Below are positions 52,285-54,683 of a stretch of DNA of 54,683 nucleotides, one piece after another. The DNA lies in contig SHZD01000009.1 of NCBI GenBank assembly GCA_009692465.1, positions 1 through 54,683 on the forward strand. The letters run 5' to 3'. This DNA comes from Myxococcales bacterium. GTDB taxonomy: Bacteria; Myxococcota_A; UBA9042. The notes under the pieces were generated by a model. That model made no database searches, was not told the DNA's origin, and saw nothing but the letters and a program-made list of their open reading frames with translations. The position numbers and the translations under genes are program-made. Every line of letters begins with the position of its first letter. The first letter of the stretch is position 1.

Positions 52285-54484
52285 TGGCGCCAGGGCCAGC
52301 GGGCGCTGCCGCCGGGGCAGGGGCCGCGGCAGGGGCAGGGGCCGCGGCAGGGGCAGGGGCAGGGGCAGGGGCAGGGGCGGGCGCAGCGGCGCTCGGCGCG
52401 GGAGGTGCGGCAGGTCCTGGCTCGGGCTTATCGAGCTTGACCTCGAGGGGCTTGCCGCCGACATTGAGTTGCATACCCGCGGGCATTGCCGATGGCATAC
52501 CGGCAGGCATTGCACCGGTCGCCTCAGGCGTGGTCGGGGCGGCAGCCTTGATCTGATCAGCCAGCCGCGCCTTTTCTTCCTTGACCTTGAGCGCAAAGGC
52601 AGCGGTGGTCTTGATGGCGCCAGCCTTGGTGGCCAACTGATTGAGCTTAATCGCGTAGGCTCGGTAGGCCTCGACCCGCCGCATGCTGGTTAAGGTCTTG
52701 GCCAGCGAGTCCTTTTGCTTGGCGTCCGCCTTGGCGTCGGCCGGCCTGGCGTTGGCCAAACGCACCACATAGCGCGATTTCTTGTCCTCAGAACTGAACA
52801 CTTGCTTGGCAATCGGCGCCGCTGCCTTGAGCTGCGTTGCGGCCTTGGCCATTTCGGCATGGCGGCCCACACCGGGCACTGCGTCGGGATCATCCAGCTT
52901 GGGCGCGCTACCGAACAAAGCCGAAAAATCGTTGAGCGATTCCATCGGGCTTTTGCCCAACGGCGGGGTCTCATTCACCATCAGGGCATCTTCGGCCAAA
53001 CCGCGGTCTTTACACCATTTTTTGACAACATCGCCCAGCGCGGTCGTCGGGGTCGCCTGCGCCGCCTGTTGGACCGCGTTGGCAATGCTGTCCAGGTTTT
53101 TCTCGGCTTTTTCCTTGGCGATCAGACCCTTGGCAATCTCATCGCGGGCGGCGTCCAGCGGGGTCTCCTTGCCCGCGATCTTCTTCTCCACCACCAACAC
53201 CCACCAGCCCTTTTTGCCTTCAACCGGCCCGACCAGTTCCAATTCCTTCGCCGCCGCCACGGCCAGCTTGACTGCCGGCCCAAAGGGCTGCCGCTCCAGC
53301 TTGTCACCGTCATAATCTTCAACGTATTTGCCGCCAGCGTCCTTGTAGATGCTGTCTTCGGTCTTGTCGGTCGCCACTTGGCTAAAGTGATGCAACAGCC
53401 GCGCAGTGCGTTCATCGCCGCTCACTTCAGTGGCAGTTTTAGGCTCGCCGACCGCTTCTACTGGCTTATCGGCGTCGTCGGACTTGGGCGGCACCGCTGC
53501 CAACTTGATTTCACCGGCCCAGGCCTTGGCCAGATCGGCCTTGATCGCCTCAGCTGCACCCCGTTTGGCGGCACGCTGGTCGGCGGCTTCTTTCTTTTTG
53601 GCGTCGTCGGTCTCGTCTTCGGCGTTGGCGGCCGCCAGCAGAATCCCGCGAATATTGTATTTTTCAGCGATCTTGTATTTGGACGCCTGCGCCGCGTACT
53701 CAGCGGCGATCGCTTCGGCGTGGCTGGGCGCCCACGCGTGGGCCTCGGCGTCAGTCACCGTGACGGCCTTGGCGGCCGCGGCGGCGTCCAGGGTCAGGAC
53801 TTCGAGACGCGGCCGATCGGTGTCAGCGGCATACAGGGCGTCGATTTCCTGCGGTGAGGCGACGATGCCTTGGGTCACGATTTGGGCCATCTTGTCGCGC
53901 AAGATCTCGCGGCGCAAGAACTCTTCGAGCGCTGCCTTGGAGGTCTGCAGGCGATAGCGCACAAACTCGTCGTATTTGCGCGGCACAAAGTTACCGGCTT
54001 CATCGACCAAGTCCTGACCAAAAACGCGCTGCAACGCCACGACGCGCTTAGCCAATTCGGTGGCACTGACACTGAGCCCGTACTTTTTGGCGTCGTTGGC
54101 GACCAGCACGCCTTCGACCAGCTCAGCCATCACCTTTTCGGCCTTGATTGCCGATGGCGTGCCAGCATGTGGCACCAGCGCGGTGGTCTCAGGGTAGCCG
54201 CCGCTGTAGCGCAATCGCGTCTTTTCATACAGTTGCTCGGCCTGAAGCTTTTCAAACTTGTCGGCGCTGGGCGGCGGAGGGTCGCTCGACAGCATCATGG
54301 CCAGCTGCAGCGTCGAGCCGTCGATGGCCACCCCGGCCACTTCGGCCATCACTTCAGCGTCGCCGCCTGCTGGGCTGCCGATCTGCGATGCAGTGTTGAA
54401 AGTCAGCACGAACACAGCAATCAGCATGCCGAACAGCACGTAGATCAGCGTTGACTTACTGTGACGACGGAACACATCCAACAT
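52268..54484 (-). CDS. PpiD/SurA-like membrane-anchored peptidyl-prolyl isomerase
   Basis: 738-residue inner-membrane-anchored periplasmic chaperone. It has one N-terminal span (about 12-32, STLIYVLFGMLIAVFVLTF), then a SurA_N-like helical domain (about 45-250). A parvulin-like region around 380-440 (ending ELVGPVEGKKGWWVLVVEKK) is followed by Ala/Lys-rich helices. It closes with a Met/Pro/Gly/Ala tail in which about 45 residues are only Ala, Pro and Gly, encoded by a GC-rich imperfect repeat. It should help fold outer-membrane and secreted proteins. The start has AAGGA 8 bases before the ATG. Its last 17 bases overlap uvrC, an unusual partner. Whether the parvulin site is active cannot be judged by eye. 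Confidence 0.88.
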   Translation of the reverse strand: MLDVFRRHSKSTLIYVLFGMLIAVFVLTFNTASQIGSPAGGDAEVMAEVAGVAIDGSTLQLAMMLSSDPPPPSADKFEKLQAEQLYEKTRLRYSGGYPETTALVPHAGTPSAIKAEKVMAELVEGVLVANDAKKYGLSVSATELAKRVVALQRVFGQDLVDEAGNFVPRKYDEFVRYRLQTSKAALEEFLRREILRDKMAQIVTQGIVASPQEIDALYAADTDRPRLEVLTLDAAAAAKAVTVTDAEAHAWAPSHAEAIAAEYAAQASKYKIAEKYNIRGILLAAANAEDETDDAKKKEAADQRAAKRGAAEAIKADLAKAWAGEIKLAAVPPKSDDADKPVEAVGEPKTATEVSGDERTARLLHHFSQVATDKTEDSIYKDAGGKYVEDYDGDKLERQPFGPAVKLAVAAAKELELVGPVEGKKGWWVLVVEKKIAGKETPLDAARDEIAKGLIAKEKAEKNLDSIANAVQQAAQATPTTALGDVVKKWCKDRGLAEDALMVNETPPLGKSPMESLNDFSALFGSAPKLDDPDAVPGVGRHAEMAKAATQLKAAAPIAKQVFSSEDKKSRYVVRLANARPADAKADAKQKDSLAKTLTSMRRVEAYRAYAIKLNQLATKAGAIKTTAAFALKVKEEKARLADQIKAAAPTTPEATGAMPAGMPSAMPAGMQLNVGGKPLEVKLDKPEPGPAAPPAPSAAAPAPAPAPAPAPAAAPAPAAAPAPAAAPAGPGANGPAK

Positions 54485-54547
54485 TAGAAGATCCTTGGCA
54501 ATTCTTTGCGAGCAGTGGGCAAACCCGATCCCAGCACCTAGGGAACT

Positions 54548-54683
54548 TAGCCCCGGCTGGGCCGTGAGATCCTAGCCCCGGCTGGGCCGTGAGATCCTAG
54601 CCCCGGCTGGGCCGTGCGATCCTAGCCCCGGCTGGGCCGTGAGATCCTAGCCCCGGCTGGGCCGTGCGATCCTAGCCCCGGCT
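54548..54683. repeat. 25-bp minisatellite at window end
   Basis: Five full units and a partial one of TAGCCCCGGCTGGGCCGTGAGATCC (given as 20+5: TAGCCCCGGCTGGGCCGTGA then GATCC), differing only at one A/C position. They lie upstream of the PpiD-like gene and run off the window. Confidence 0.93.

Overview
The window reads as chromosomal DNA of a GC-rich Gram-negative bacterium, most likely from the former Deltaproteobacteria (Myxococcota, Bradymonadales or relatives). I infer this from several features: lipoproteins with MopE-like Cys/Asp metal-binding repeats, a von Willebrand A lipoprotein, an FHA-TM-helical-repeat protein, a PilZ plus Ser/Thr kinase fusion, a sigma-54 type response regulator, and outer-membrane chaperone and lipoprotein signatures. 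No phage, plasmid, CRISPR, rRNA or tRNA gene was seen. Thirty protein genes are supported, and most are housekeeping.

Layout. 0-3.3 kb: groES-groEL-grpE heat-shock cluster (minus strand). 3.6-6 kb: an asparaginase II gene, then rplU-rpmA with a plausible sigma-70 promoter. 6-9 kb: minisatellite-rich spacer and an FHA membrane protein. 9-15 kb (minus): recO, a polytopic membrane protein, a DinG-like helicase and, upstream, a RodZ-like protein. 15.4-23.9 kb: a secreted HEXXH metalloprotease, an oligopeptide-binding lipoprotein coupled to an M1 aminopeptidase with HEAT repeats, and a peptidoglycan-binding CHAP/NlpC-like protein. 25.5-31.7 kb: RNase E/G with a long disordered tail, an NtrC-family regulator and an overlapping unknown gene. 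32-37.5 kb: three consecutive lipoprotein genes (VWA, unknown, MopE-like). 37.6-39.5 kb: homocysteine S-methyltransferase/MTHFR fusion. 39.9-47.8 kb (minus): a ZIP-like/ArsP-like permease fusion with a His tail, hemB, an SPFH protein and the PilZ-Gln/Asn-rich-kinase fusion. 48.4-54.5 kb: NDH-2, a PAAR protein, uvrC and a PpiD/SurA-like chaperone.

The most unusual property is the intergenic DNA. A family of roughly 100-150 bp elements (here 'element A') recurs in at least eight spacers, twice as three-copy tandem arrays with 135- and 108-bp periods. Each carries a palindromic head followed by a conserved core containing GTGGGTCGC. The head usually lies 3-30 bases past a stop codon, and in several cases the element appears to supply the TAG stop itself. 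A second element ('element C') and an 85-bp MITE-like unit with 16-bp inverted ends share this habit. In addition there are at least a dozen minisatellites with periods of 11-25 bp, some running through genes (grpE, VWA lipoprotein, the kinase). The candidate new biology is (i) these stop-codon-associated repeats and (ii) the PilZ/prion-like/kinase fusion. All assignments rest on reading motifs by eye; no database search was possible.
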